Shown here piece after piece: positions 55,469 through 62,812 of a stretch of DNA of 64,000 nt. Every line of letters starts with the position of its first letter. Position 1 is the stretch's first letter. The notes beneath the pieces are model-generated. The model worked only from the letters and a program-made list of their open reading frames with translations. It made no database searches and had not been told where the DNA came from. The stretch spans positions 62,001 through 126,000 of the forward strand of contig CANRGH010000003.1 of the NCBI GenBank assembly GCA_947630135.1, written 5' to 3'. The position numbers and the translations under genes were made by a program. This stretch comes from an uncultured Monoglobus sp. (lineage in GTDB: Bacteria > Bacillota > Clostridia > Monoglobales > Monoglobaceae).

Positions 55469-56143
55469 ATGAGGTTTAGAAATAATATATTAATTTTAAC
55501 CGCTGTAACATTGATATTCTGCATGTTTAATTTTATGGCTGTCTTTGCGGACGAAACTCCGGACACTACATTGAACGCTGAAACAGCGGCTGAAAGATTA
55601 CAGGAGCTTGGAATAATAAGCGGCGATCCGGACGGGAATTTACGCCTTGATGACAGTCTGACGCGCGCCGAAATGGCGGCGGTCGTATGCAGGCTTCTGG
55701 GAATGAAGGAAATTCCAAACAAAGCTACGGTTTTCAGTGACGTTCCGGCGGAGCATTGGGCTTCCGGGTATATTGATACGGCGTACCGGAACGGAATAAT
55801 CAGCGGCAGCGGCGACGGAACATTCAGTCCGGATAACAAAGTGACATACGGAGATGTGGCAAAAATGCTTATTACTTTATCTGGCTTTTGGCCTCAAGCC
55901 GAGCAAACGGGCGGCTATCCACGGGGATGTCTTTTTGCTGCCTTGAAAAACGGAACCCTTGACGGCTTAAATATTGACATTGACAAAGACGGCGGCAAAA
56001 TATGTTCTCGCGGCGAAATGATGATAATGACGGCAAACGCCGTTGATGTGCCTATGATGGTGGAAACAGATGAAGGAGCGATATTAATGGACGGGGTATA
56101 TTATCCGCTTCAGACGATCGGAACCAAATATTTGGGGTTATAA
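55469..56143 (+). CDS. small secreted SLH-domain protein
   Basis: 224 residues from the ATG at 55469 (GAGGTGA upstream). A signal peptide (to about 27), then SLH repeats: LQELGIISGDPDGNLRLDDSLTRAEMAAVV (about 45-80) and SGYIDTAYRNGIISGSGDGTFSPDN (about 95-125), and a weaker third. A short C-terminal part has no known domain. Probably bound to the wall; function unknown. A strong terminator follows. Confidence 0.85.
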   Translation: MRFRNNILILTAVTLIFCMFNFMAVFADETPDTTLNAETAAERLQELGIISGDPDGNLRLDDSLTRAEMAAVVCRLLGMKEIPNKATVFSDVPAEHWASGYIDTAYRNGIISGSGDGTFSPDNKVTYGDVAKMLITLSGFWPQAEQTGGYPRGCLFAALKNGTLDGLNIDIDKDGGKICSRGEMMIMTANAVDVPMMVETDEGAILMDGVYYPLQTIGTKYLGL

Positions 56144-56152
56144 ATTTATTGA

Positions 56153-56187
56153 GCAAAAAGCAACTAATTTTTAGTTGCTTTTTGCGT
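56153..56187 (+). terminator. terminator after the small SLH gene
   Basis: A perfect 15-bp stem GCAAAAAGCAACTAA / TTAGTTGCTTTTTGC with a 3-nt loop. Its 3' arm also holds the -35 box of the next promoter. Confidence 0.9.
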
Positions 56188-56203
56188 TTTAATGTGATAT
56201 AAT
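56175..56203 (+). promoter_or_regulatory. promoter of the orphan hicB
   Basis: TTGCTT at 56175-56180 and TATAAT at 56198-56203, 17-bp spacer, overlapping the preceding terminator. Confidence 0.65.
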
Positions 56204-56229
56204 AAAATCCTTGAGAAGGAGGATCTGAT

Positions 56230-56565
56230 ATGAATAATATTTTAGAATATAAGGATTATTACGGAACGGTTGAATATTCGGCTGATGATAATATTTTATA
56301 CGGAAAGGTTATCGGAATAAACGGTTTGATCTCTTATGAGGGCGAGAGCGTTTCCGAGCTCAAGGCCGATTTTGAGGACGCGGTCGACGAGTATCTTTTA
56401 ATGTGCGAGGAAAGCGGCGAAGAGCCGCAAAAGACTTACAAGGGAAGCTTCAATGTCAGGATATCGCCAGCGCTTCATAAAAGCTTGGCGGTCTACGCCG
56501 CGGCTCATAACAGAACATTGAATTCGACCGTGGAACAGGCGATAAGGGAATATGTTTCAAGATAG
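56230..56565 (+). CDS. orphan HicB-family antitoxin-like protein
   Basis: 111 residues. N-terminal HicB-like domain (TVEYSADDNILYGKVIGINGLISYEGESVSELKADFEDAVDEYL) and a C-terminal ribbon-helix-helix (FNVRISPALHKSLAVYAAAHNRTLNSTVEQAI). No hicA gene is found on either side; downstream the repeat cluster begins within 20 bases, so a partner may have been lost. It may act as a stand-alone regulator. SD AGAAGGAGGA. Confidence 0.85.
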   Translation: MNNILEYKDYYGTVEYSADDNILYGKVIGINGLISYEGESVSELKADFEDAVDEYLLMCEESGEEPQKTYKGSFNVRISPALHKSLAVYAAAHNRTLNSTVEQAIREYVSR

Positions 56566-56574
56566 GCAAATTCT

Positions 56575-56775
56575 ATATCGGGCGGATAATATCCGCCCGA
56601 CGGGACGTCGAGGGCGCCGTCCCCTACAACCAAAGTACGCAAAAGGTCGTAGGGGCGGACGACCCCGGCCGCCCGTTTGGCTCCCCTTGGGGGAGCTGTC
56701 GCCGAAGGCGACTGAGGGGGGAGTTCTAATCGCTATTTACTAATCGCTAATCACTACGTTGGCGGAGTGTATCCG
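56575..56775. repeat. intergenic hairpin repeats
   Basis: GGGCGGATAATATCCGCCC, GGGACGTCGAGGGCGCCGTCCC, a GTAGGGGCGG...CCGCCC unit, GGCTCCCCTTGGGGGAGC with GTCGCCGAAGGCGAC, and the AT-rich linker, in that order. No gene. The order matches part of the 54.2-kb cluster. Confidence 0.88.
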
Positions 56776-56778
56776 CCC

Positions 56779-56831
56779 TTTTTGACGCGAAAAATTGATC
56801 CGGCATTTTTGACGCGAAAAATTGATCCGGC
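56779..56831. repeat. 27-bp tandem direct repeat before rlmB
   Basis: A unit of 27 bp (TTTTTGACGCGAAAAATTGA plus TCCGGCA) occurs at 56779-56805 and again at 56806-56831, exact apart from the last base. It ends five bases before the -35 box of rlmB. Confidence 0.9.
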
Positions 56832-56835
56832 GGTA

Positions 56836-56864
56836 TTGAAATGTTTGCGGGTTTGTGTTATACT
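56836..56864 (+). promoter_or_regulatory. promoter of rlmB-ymdB-pgeF
   Basis: TTGAAA at 56836-56841 and TATACT at 56859-56864, 17-bp spacer. Confidence 0.7.
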
Positions 56865-56894
56865 TATTATTATAATAAGAATCGAGGTCATATA

Positions 56895-57671
56895 ATGAAA
56901 AATCAAAACAACGGCGGAGCCGAGAGGGCCGACGTAATTTACGGCAGGAACCCGGTTATCGAGGCGCTTACGGCCGGGCGGGCAATTGACAGGATTTATA
57001 TTCAGGACCGGCTTAATCATCCCGTCATAGGAAAGATCCGGAACCTCGCCAAGGAAAACGGCGTGAGATACGACTTTGCCGACGCACGCAGGCTTGACAA
57101 GCTGTGCGGTGGGGGCAATCATCAGGGGGTCGCGGCACTTGCCGCGGCGCACACCTACGCCGAGCTTGAGGATATTTTAAGCCGGGCCGAGAGCCGCGGC
57201 GAGCCTCCGCTTGTCGTGATTTGCGACGGAATTACCGACCCGCACAATCTGGGGAGTATAATCAGGACGGCCAACGCGGCGGGCGCACACGGAGTGGTTA
57301 TTTCAAAAAACCGCAGCGCGCAGCTCACCTCGACCGTGGCGAAGGTCAGCGCGGGGGCGGTGGAATACACCCTCGTGGCAAAGGTGGCGAACATATCGGC
57401 CGCGATCGACAAGCTGAAAAAGTGCGGGCTGTGGATTGCAGGGACCGACCTTTCGGCCGACCGGAGCCATTTTGACTGCGATCTTTCGGGCCCGCTGGGA
57501 ATAGTCATCGGCAGCGAGGGCGCGGGCATGAGCCGCGTGGTCCGCGAGAAGTGTGATTATTTGGTGAAAATCCCGATGCTCGGCGAGATCGAGTCGCTCA
57601 ACGCGTCGGTTGCCGCGGGCGTTCTGCTTTATGAGGCGGCGCGGCGCAGAATTTTGAAACAGGAGAGATGA
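56895..57671 (+). CDS. rlmB: 23S rRNA 2'-O-methyltransferase RlmB
   Basis: 258 residues from the ATG at 56895; a longer frame starts inside the promoter. SpoU/TrmH family with a SPOUT knot: N-terminal substrate-binding domain (VIYGRNPVIEALTAG), then DPHNLGSIIRTANAAG, GIVIGSEGAGMSR and IPMLGEIESLNASVAAGVLLYE. It methylates G2251 (E. coli numbering) in 23S rRNA. An RlmB-like paralogue with a different target is possible. Confidence 0.92.
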   Translation: MKNQNNGGAERADVIYGRNPVIEALTAGRAIDRIYIQDRLNHPVIGKIRNLAKENGVRYDFADARRLDKLCGGGNHQGVAALAAAHTYAELEDILSRAESRGEPPLVVICDGITDPHNLGSIIRTANAAGAHGVVISKNRSAQLTSTVAKVSAGAVEYTLVAKVANISAAIDKLKKCGLWIAGTDLSADRSHFDCDLSGPLGIVIGSEGAGMSRVVREKCDYLVKIPMLGEIESLNASVAAGVLLYEAARRRILKQER

Positions 57672-57673
57672 TT

Positions 57674-58456
57674 ATGAGAATACTCGCGATCGGAGATATA
57701 GTGGGCAGGCGCGGCAGGGAATACGTCATGCGGAACCTGAACAAGATACGCGAAAAATATGATATAGATTTTGTGGTGGCAAACGGCGAGAACGCCGCCG
57801 AGACCAACGGCATAAACCCGGAGATAGCCGACCGCCTGATCGAGCGCGGCGTTGACATAATAACAATGGGAAACCATACGTTCAGCTGCAAAAACGGAGA
57901 CATAGCCATGGAGGATAATCCGAGGCTGGTGCGCCCGCTCAACTATCCGCCCGAGCTGGCGGGCCGCGGTTACGTCGAGATCGACACGGGCGCCGCCTCG
58001 ATCGCGGTGATCAATCTGGTCGGAAGGATAAACATGGGCCCGGCGGACTGCCCGTTCCACGCGGTGAACGCCGCGCTAAAAAAAATCGACAGCGATATTA
58101 TAATCGTTGACATGCACGCTGAGGCGACCAGCGAGAGACTGGCGATGGGGCATTTTCTGGACGGCAGAGTTCAGATCGTGTTCGGAACGCACACGCATGT
58201 GCAGACCGCCGACGAGCAGATATTGCCAAACGGCACCGGATATATCTCCGACCTCGGCATGACGGGGGTCAAGGACTCGATAATCGGCACCAAAAAAGAG
58301 ATAGTGCTCGATTATTTTTACGGAGCGGTCAAGCGCGCTAAGTTTATGAAAGAGACCGAGGGCGACGTGCGCCTTTGCGGCTGTATTTTTGATGTTGACG
58401 ACAGCACCAGAAAGGTCACGGCGCTGACAAGGGTGAATATTGAGGGAGAGCTTTAG
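57674..58456 (+). CDS. ymdB: YmdB-family metallophosphoesterase
   Basis: 260 residues from ATG 57674 (or 57668, six bases earlier). Calcineurin-like phosphodiesterase: ILAIGDIVGRRGR, ANGENAAETNG, TMGNHTFSC and FGTHTHVQTAD hold the metal ligands. The B. subtilis homologue hydrolyses 2',3'-cAMP and affects the switch between motility and biofilm. It starts at the end of rlmB and pgeF follows after two bases, so the three are co-transcribed. Confidence 0.93.
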   Translation: MRILAIGDIVGRRGREYVMRNLNKIREKYDIDFVVANGENAAETNGINPEIADRLIERGVDIITMGNHTFSCKNGDIAMEDNPRLVRPLNYPPELAGRGYVEIDTGAASIAVINLVGRINMGPADCPFHAVNAALKKIDSDIIIVDMHAEATSERLAMGHFLDGRVQIVFGTHTHVQTADEQILPNGTGYISDLGMTGVKDSIIGTKKEIVLDYFYGAVKRAKFMKETEGDVRLCGCIFDVDDSTRKVTALTRVNIEGEL

Positions 58457-58458
58457 CT

Positions 58459-59259
58459 ATGAACGGAAATTTTTATGAGATACAAAAGTCCGACAGGAGT
58501 TATATCGCGCTCAAAAAAATGAGCGACGCGGGGTTTGTCTGCGGATTTTCAAGGCGGAGCGGCGGAGCGAGCCGCGGAAAGATCGAGGGCTTTAATTTCG
58601 GTTTCCGCGTGGGCGACGATCCCGAAAGCGTGCTCAAAAACTACAGGCTCCTCGCGGATGACCTCGGCTTTGATTTGAGCCGCGCCGTGTGCGCGCGGCA
58701 GACCCACACGAGCAATATAAGAATAGTGACAAGCGCCGACTGCGGCAAGGGCATATTTCAGGTGGACAGCGATATCCGCGATATTGACGGCTTGATAACG
58801 AACGAAAAGGGAATAGCGCTGATCATTTTCACCGCCGACTGCGTGCCGCTTTTGTTTTGCGACCCCGTCAAGGGAGTCGCCGCGGCGTCTCACGCGGGCT
58901 GGCGCGGCACCGCGCAGAATATAGGCGGCAAGACCGTGAGGCTGATGGCGGAAAAATTCGGCTCCGATCCGAGGAATATTATCGCGGCGATCGGCCCGAG
59001 CATAGGGCTGTGCTGCTTTGAGGTCGACCGCGGCACGGCGGAGAATTTTGCCGAAAAATACAGAATTCCTAAGCCGAACGACAAGTTTCACGTCGACCTG
59101 TGGGCCGCCAACCGCGACATGATCGCCGCCGAGGGCGTGCCGGCGGAAAATATTTATATTTCGGAGGAGTGCACGATCTGCAATTCCGACAAGTATTATT
59201 CATACAGAACGCACAAGGAACACACCGGCCGCCAGATCGCGGTCATCGCGATAAAATAA
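58459..59259 (+). CDS. pgeF: purine nucleoside phosphorylase / YfiH-YlmD family
   Basis: 266 residues. The zinc-binding multicopper oxidase-like fold (DUF152) has the ligands in CARQTHTSNI, TADCVPLLF and SHAGWRGT. Members act on purine nucleosides and are called peptidoglycan editing factor PgeF in E. coli. The ending YYSYRTHKEHTGRQIAVI is typical. Last gene of the operon, followed by a terminator. Confidence 0.92.
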   Translation: MNGNFYEIQKSDRSYIALKKMSDAGFVCGFSRRSGGASRGKIEGFNFGFRVGDDPESVLKNYRLLADDLGFDLSRAVCARQTHTSNIRIVTSADCGKGIFQVDSDIRDIDGLITNEKGIALIIFTADCVPLLFCDPVKGVAAASHAGWRGTAQNIGGKTVRLMAEKFGSDPRNIIAAIGPSIGLCCFEVDRGTAENFAEKYRIPKPNDKFHVDLWAANRDMIAAEGVPAENIYISEECTICNSDKYYSYRTHKEHTGRQIAVIAIK

Positions 59260-59265
59260 AAGCGT

Positions 59266-59295
59266 ATGCTCCCCTTCGTTTGTGAAGGGGAGCAT
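59266..59295 (+). terminator. terminator after pgeF
   Basis: A perfect 12-bp stem ATGCTCCCCTTC / GAAGGGGAGCAT with a 6-nt loop, followed by GTTTAT. Confidence 0.85.
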
Positions 59296-59322
59296 GTTTA
59301 TCGGGAAGAAATCTTTGGTGTT

Positions 59323-59925
59323 TTAGTTTGCGAATGTTAGTTCTTTCGGCTCGGCCAGAGGCTTCGCGGAATTGAAATCGCTCCGGACGAAGGCTTTTAT
59401 CGAGCCGATTTTCTGCGCCTGAGCCGGAATGTTAAAGCCGAATGAATAGTCATAATCGGGCGCGAAGTCGGCTCGCACATAGTCGAGGTCAAGCAGTATG
59501 CCGTCCTCGCTGTATGCCGCGACGAAGATATAGTCCTTTGAGCTTTCGCCCTTCAGCTTTTTGAGCGTGACCTCCGCCTCAAAGCTGCCGTTTTCGGGCG
59601 GCGCCTCGAGAGCTTCGCCCGCCTGCGTGAGTATCGACAGACCGCCTATCTCGTACGGATAATCAATGTCGGGCGCCTTGGTGGGAGACGGCTCGGGCGT
59701 CGCGTCAACGGGGACCTCGGGGATCTCGATCCGCCCAAAACTCGATTTTCCGTATGTGTTGACCGCGCGGACGATAACCGAGCGGTAGGTCGTTATCGTT
59801 CCGTTTTCGATCTTTGTCGGGCTGTCCGCGAGATAGAACTCGTCGGTGCCGTTGAGCGACGGGCCTATCGGCTTTGTGACGATATCCGCGTATTCGGCGC
59901 GGGCGGCGCGCCGGATATAAATCAA
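59323..59925 (-). pseudogene. 5'-truncated remnant of a secreted protein
   Basis: 200 codons on the minus strand with no ribosome site and only a TTG as possible start. The sequence begins inside a fibronectin-type-III-like strand pattern (TYRSVIVRAVNTYGKSSFG), then a Pro/Thr linker (DATPEPSPTKAPD) and a C-terminal beta module ending KPLAEPKELTFAN. That module matches the end of the LRR protein at 33297-34988 (KPLAETAEMSL). The signal peptide and main domain are missing. The frame starts three bases past the stop of the upstream DUF3791 gene and in its frame. Confidence 0.8.
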
Positions 59926-59928
59926 AAA

Positions 59929-60144
59929 TTAATGTTTGTTTTCGTTGAACTCCCTTAAAAGATCGTCGGCAAGATATATGTCGCTCATGCAGTGCATATT
60001 TGAAACTCCGCCGCTCATTAAGTCATAAACATCCGAATGATAGAATACTTTAAGCGCGTCGTCAAGAGAAAGACCGGCCTTTTGGGCAAACAGCTCCACG
60101 ACTCTCGTGTATTTTTTTTGCATTAATACGGGGTTTGCGTTCAT
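59929..60144 (-). CDS. small DUF3791-type protein
   Basis: 71 residues. VVELFAQKAGLSLDDALKVFYHSDVYDLMSGGVSNMHCMSDIYLADDLLREF fits small proteins annotated DUF3791 that occur next to DUF3990 genes in gut Clostridia and may form toxin-antitoxin-like sets; the family call is from memory. SD GGAAGTG. No DUF3990 gene is present. Confidence 0.65.
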   Translation of the reverse strand: MNANPVLMQKKYTRVVELFAQKAGLSLDDALKVFYHSDVYDLMSGGVSNMHCMSDIYLADDLLREFNENKH

Positions 60145-60208
60145 ATGTTTTCACTTCCAATAAATTTAAGATATTTGTCGATTTTAATATATGAACCGTG
60201 ATATAAAA

Positions 60209-60442
60209 TCATAGCTTAACGCCTTCTTTCCGCGCCGCGTCAAGTATATCGTCCGTTATATAATTTTTGCTTTGGGTGTGAAGCGCACCGTAGCAGGGAA
60301 TTACATAGGCGTTTAAAATATCGCTTTTTTCTGTCAGGGCGCTGTATACGGCCGTGGCGTCAATGTTCAGCTTTGCGGCAATGCTTTCAATGCAAAATAT
60401 CGCAAACTCAAGCTCGTTTGTGTTTCGGATCGCATTGTTCAT
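60209..60442 (-). CDS. DUF3791 protein
   Basis: 77 residues. ELEFAIFCIESIAAKLNIDATAVYSALTEKSDILNAYVIPCYGALHTQSKNYITDDIL is a good DUF3791 match. The gene starts an operon with the previous one (64-base gap) and has its own promoter. SD GGAGGTGG. Function unknown; context suggests an antitoxin-like or mobile-cluster role. Confidence 0.8.
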   Translation of the reverse strand: MNNAIRNTNELEFAIFCIESIAAKLNIDATAVYSALTEKSDILNAYVIPCYGALHTQSKNYITDDILDAARKEGVKL

Positions 60443-60476
60443 AATTCCACCTCCGCGAAATTATTATAATAAATAT

Positions 60477-60505
60477 ATTATATCACAGATTAAAATATCT
60501 ATCAA
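60477..60505 (-). promoter_or_regulatory. promoter of the DUF3791 genes
   Basis: On the minus strand, TTGATA (60505-60500) and TATAAT (60482-60477), 17-bp spacer. Confidence 0.75.
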
Positions 60506-60565
60506 TAAGCAAATTTAAAATAATGGCCGGGCTTTTAACTTTTTGTTAACTTATTCGGGGCCAAA

Positions 60566-60594
60566 TTGACAAAGTTGATTTTATGTGCTATAAT
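60566..60594 (+). promoter_or_regulatory. promoter of the GHL10-SLH gene
   Basis: TTGACA at 60566-60571 and TATAAT at 60589-60594, 17-bp spacer: perfect consensus. Confidence 0.9.
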
Positions 60595-60668
60595 AGCTAA
60601 TCGCTTCATATAATAATTAAGGCGAATGGAAACAAAAGCTTAGGACGAAAAGATACATAGGAGGAAAT

Positions 60669-62573
60669 ATGATGAAGAAACACGATTTTGGTTTCAGACT
60701 TATAGCCTACGTCATCTGCGCGGTCATCGCTATAAATCTGTTTTACTTTTCCGGAAACAACGTGGTAGAGGCCGAGGACACCGAGCTTCGCGGCGTTTGG
60801 GTCGCGACCGTGGCCAATCTTGACTACCCGTCAAGCGGCACGACCGACGCGTGGCAGCTCAGAACCGAGCTTGACACCGTGCTTGACAACTGCCGGGATA
60901 TGGGCTTTAACGCCGTGTTCTTTCAGGTTCGGCCCTCGGGCGACGCGCTTTACAACTCGTCGATCTATCCGTGGTCAAGGTATTTGACGGGAACACAGGG
61001 CGTCGCGCCGAGCGACGGCTTTGACCCGCTCGAATACGCGGTGAACGAGGCGCACAAGCGCGGCATGCAGCTCCACGCGTGGATCAACCCTTACAGAGTG
61101 ACGAACTCCTCGGCGGACAATGACCGCCTAGCTTCCAATAACCCCGCGGTGCTCCGCCCCGATCTGGTGCTGACCGACAGCTCGGGCAAGATGTATCTGA
61201 ACCCCGGTGAGGCTGATTCGATCGACATAATCCTTGAGGGCATAAGAGAGATCGTCCGCAACTATGACGTTGACGGAATTCATCTTGATGATTATTTTTA
61301 TCCGAGCAGCGGATTTGACGACTCGGCGGCCTATTACAAATATCAGGATCAGTATCCCGACAAGGCCGACTGGCGGCGCAGCATGGTAAACACCCTGATC
61401 TCATGCGCTATGGAGGCGGTCAAGGAGATCGACCCGACCTGCATGTTCGGCGTGAGCCCGAGCGGAATTTGGGCGAACGCGGACACTCCCGGCGGCAGCA
61501 ACACCAACGGCAGCAGCTCGTACCACAGCCTGTATGCCGACACCAAGTACTGGGTGGAGAGCGGATTTCTTGACTACATCATGCCGCAGCTCTATTGGTA
61601 CAACGGCCAGAGCGGCGCGGATTACAACACTCTGCTCAATTGGTGGGCGGGCGTTTGCGCACCCACGAACGTTAAGCTCTATATCGGCGAGGCGGCATAT
61701 AAGGCGGCGGCCGATTCCGACGCGGCATGGAGAGGCCAAAACGGAGTCAACGAGCTTTCGACGCATGTGAACATGGGGCGAAACAGCGTGTATGTCGGCG
61801 GCTACTGCATGTTCGCGTACTCGTCGTTTATGGAGGACTCGGCGTTGCGCGACATGATAAAGAATTTGAACGCGGCCCCCGCCGCGGCTCCCACGGTCGG
61901 CGGAGCGGCGCCGATAACGCCGCAGACTCCTATCGAGCCGTCGACTCCCGCCGAGCCGCAGGCCCCGGCGCAGCCGACTCAGGCTCCCGCGGCCGGAACG
62001 GCATATAAGTTCACCGACATGGGCGAGTACGACTGGGCTATGCCCGCGATCGACGAGCTCGTGAGCCGCGGCATAGTTCACGGAATAAGCGAGACGCAGT
62101 TCGGCCCCGACATATATATCTCAAGGGCAGACGCAACCGCGCTGCTCTACCGCGTTCTCAAGGAGGCGGACATAGAGTTTACGGATAATTTTGCCGACGT
62201 TACGCCCGATAAGTATTATTATAACGAGATAGGCCAGGCGAAGGCCACGGGCGTCGCGTGGGGAGTCGGAGACAATCTGTTTGAGCCCGAGGGCACAATG
62301 CTCCGTCAGGACATGGCGACTCTGGCATACAGGGTAATGCGCGGACGGCAGATCGTGACGGCGATCCCCAACACCGCCAAGGCGCTCAACAATTATTACG
62401 ACTGGAGCGACATTGACTTCTACGCCAGAGACGCGATAGCGGCCTGCGTTGAGAACAACCTCATGGGCGGCTACGGCGACGGAACTATAAGGCCGAAGGA
62501 CTTCGCGACCCGCATAGAGTTCGCGCTGTTTGTTCAAAGAATAATGACGCTCATGGATAATATGCAGAAATAA
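60669..62573 (+). CDS. secreted GHL10-family glycosidase with three SLH domains
   Basis: 634 residues (ATG 60669 or 60672). Signal peptide or anchor at about 10-32, then a DUF187/GHL10 catalytic domain (about 38-340): ELRGVWVATVANLDYPS, NAVFFQVRPSGDALY, LHAWINPYRV, DVDGIHLDDYFYP, FGVSPSGIW and DYIMPQLYWYN. A Pro/Ala linker (about 400-438) leads to three SLH repeats (about 445-634). Related YngK/GHL10 proteins are linked to wall or polysaccharide glycan hydrolysis; the substrate here is unknown. It should be displayed on the cell wall. Confidence 0.92.
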   Translation: MMKKHDFGFRLIAYVICAVIAINLFYFSGNNVVEAEDTELRGVWVATVANLDYPSSGTTDAWQLRTELDTVLDNCRDMGFNAVFFQVRPSGDALYNSSIYPWSRYLTGTQGVAPSDGFDPLEYAVNEAHKRGMQLHAWINPYRVTNSSADNDRLASNNPAVLRPDLVLTDSSGKMYLNPGEADSIDIILEGIREIVRNYDVDGIHLDDYFYPSSGFDDSAAYYKYQDQYPDKADWRRSMVNTLISCAMEAVKEIDPTCMFGVSPSGIWANADTPGGSNTNGSSSYHSLYADTKYWVESGFLDYIMPQLYWYNGQSGADYNTLLNWWAGVCAPTNVKLYIGEAAYKAAADSDAAWRGQNGVNELSTHVNMGRNSVYVGGYCMFAYSSFMEDSALRDMIKNLNAAPAAAPTVGGAAPITPQTPIEPSTPAEPQAPAQPTQAPAAGTAYKFTDMGEYDWAMPAIDELVSRGIVHGISETQFGPDIYISRADATALLYRVLKEADIEFTDNFADVTPDKYYYNEIGQAKATGVAWGVGDNLFEPEGTMLRQDMATLAYRVMRGRQIVTAIPNTAKALNNYYDWSDIDFYARDAIAACVENNLMGGYGDGTIRPKDFATRIEFALFVQRIMTLMDNMQK

Positions 62574-62622
62574 TAAACAAAACAAATTAATTTGTCGATT
62601 TTTGTGTAACAAAATTGTAACA

Positions 62623-62657
62623 GTGCAGCCGCGCTTAACTGTGCGGTTGCACATATT
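62623..62657 (+). terminator. terminator after the GHL10 gene
   Basis: GTGCAGCCGC at 62623-62632 pairs with GCGGTTGCAC at 62643-62652 (one G-U pair), followed by ATATTTTT. Confidence 0.85.
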
Positions 62658-62734
62658 TTTACGGCAAATCGGGGTGTCGAATGGTTAAATATAATAAAAT
62701 TCCGTCCGCGGATCAAAGATTGTATTGTTTTCAC

Positions 62735-62763
62735 TTGATAAAAGCGTAAAATTGGGGTAAAAT
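62735..62763 (+). promoter_or_regulatory. promoter of glgP
   Basis: TTGATA at 62735-62740 and TAAAAT at 62758-62763, 17-bp spacer. Confidence 0.75.
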
Positions 62764-62812
62764 ATAACAATATGAATGTTAGCCAATATAAAAACTAATT
62801 GGAGGTAATAAA

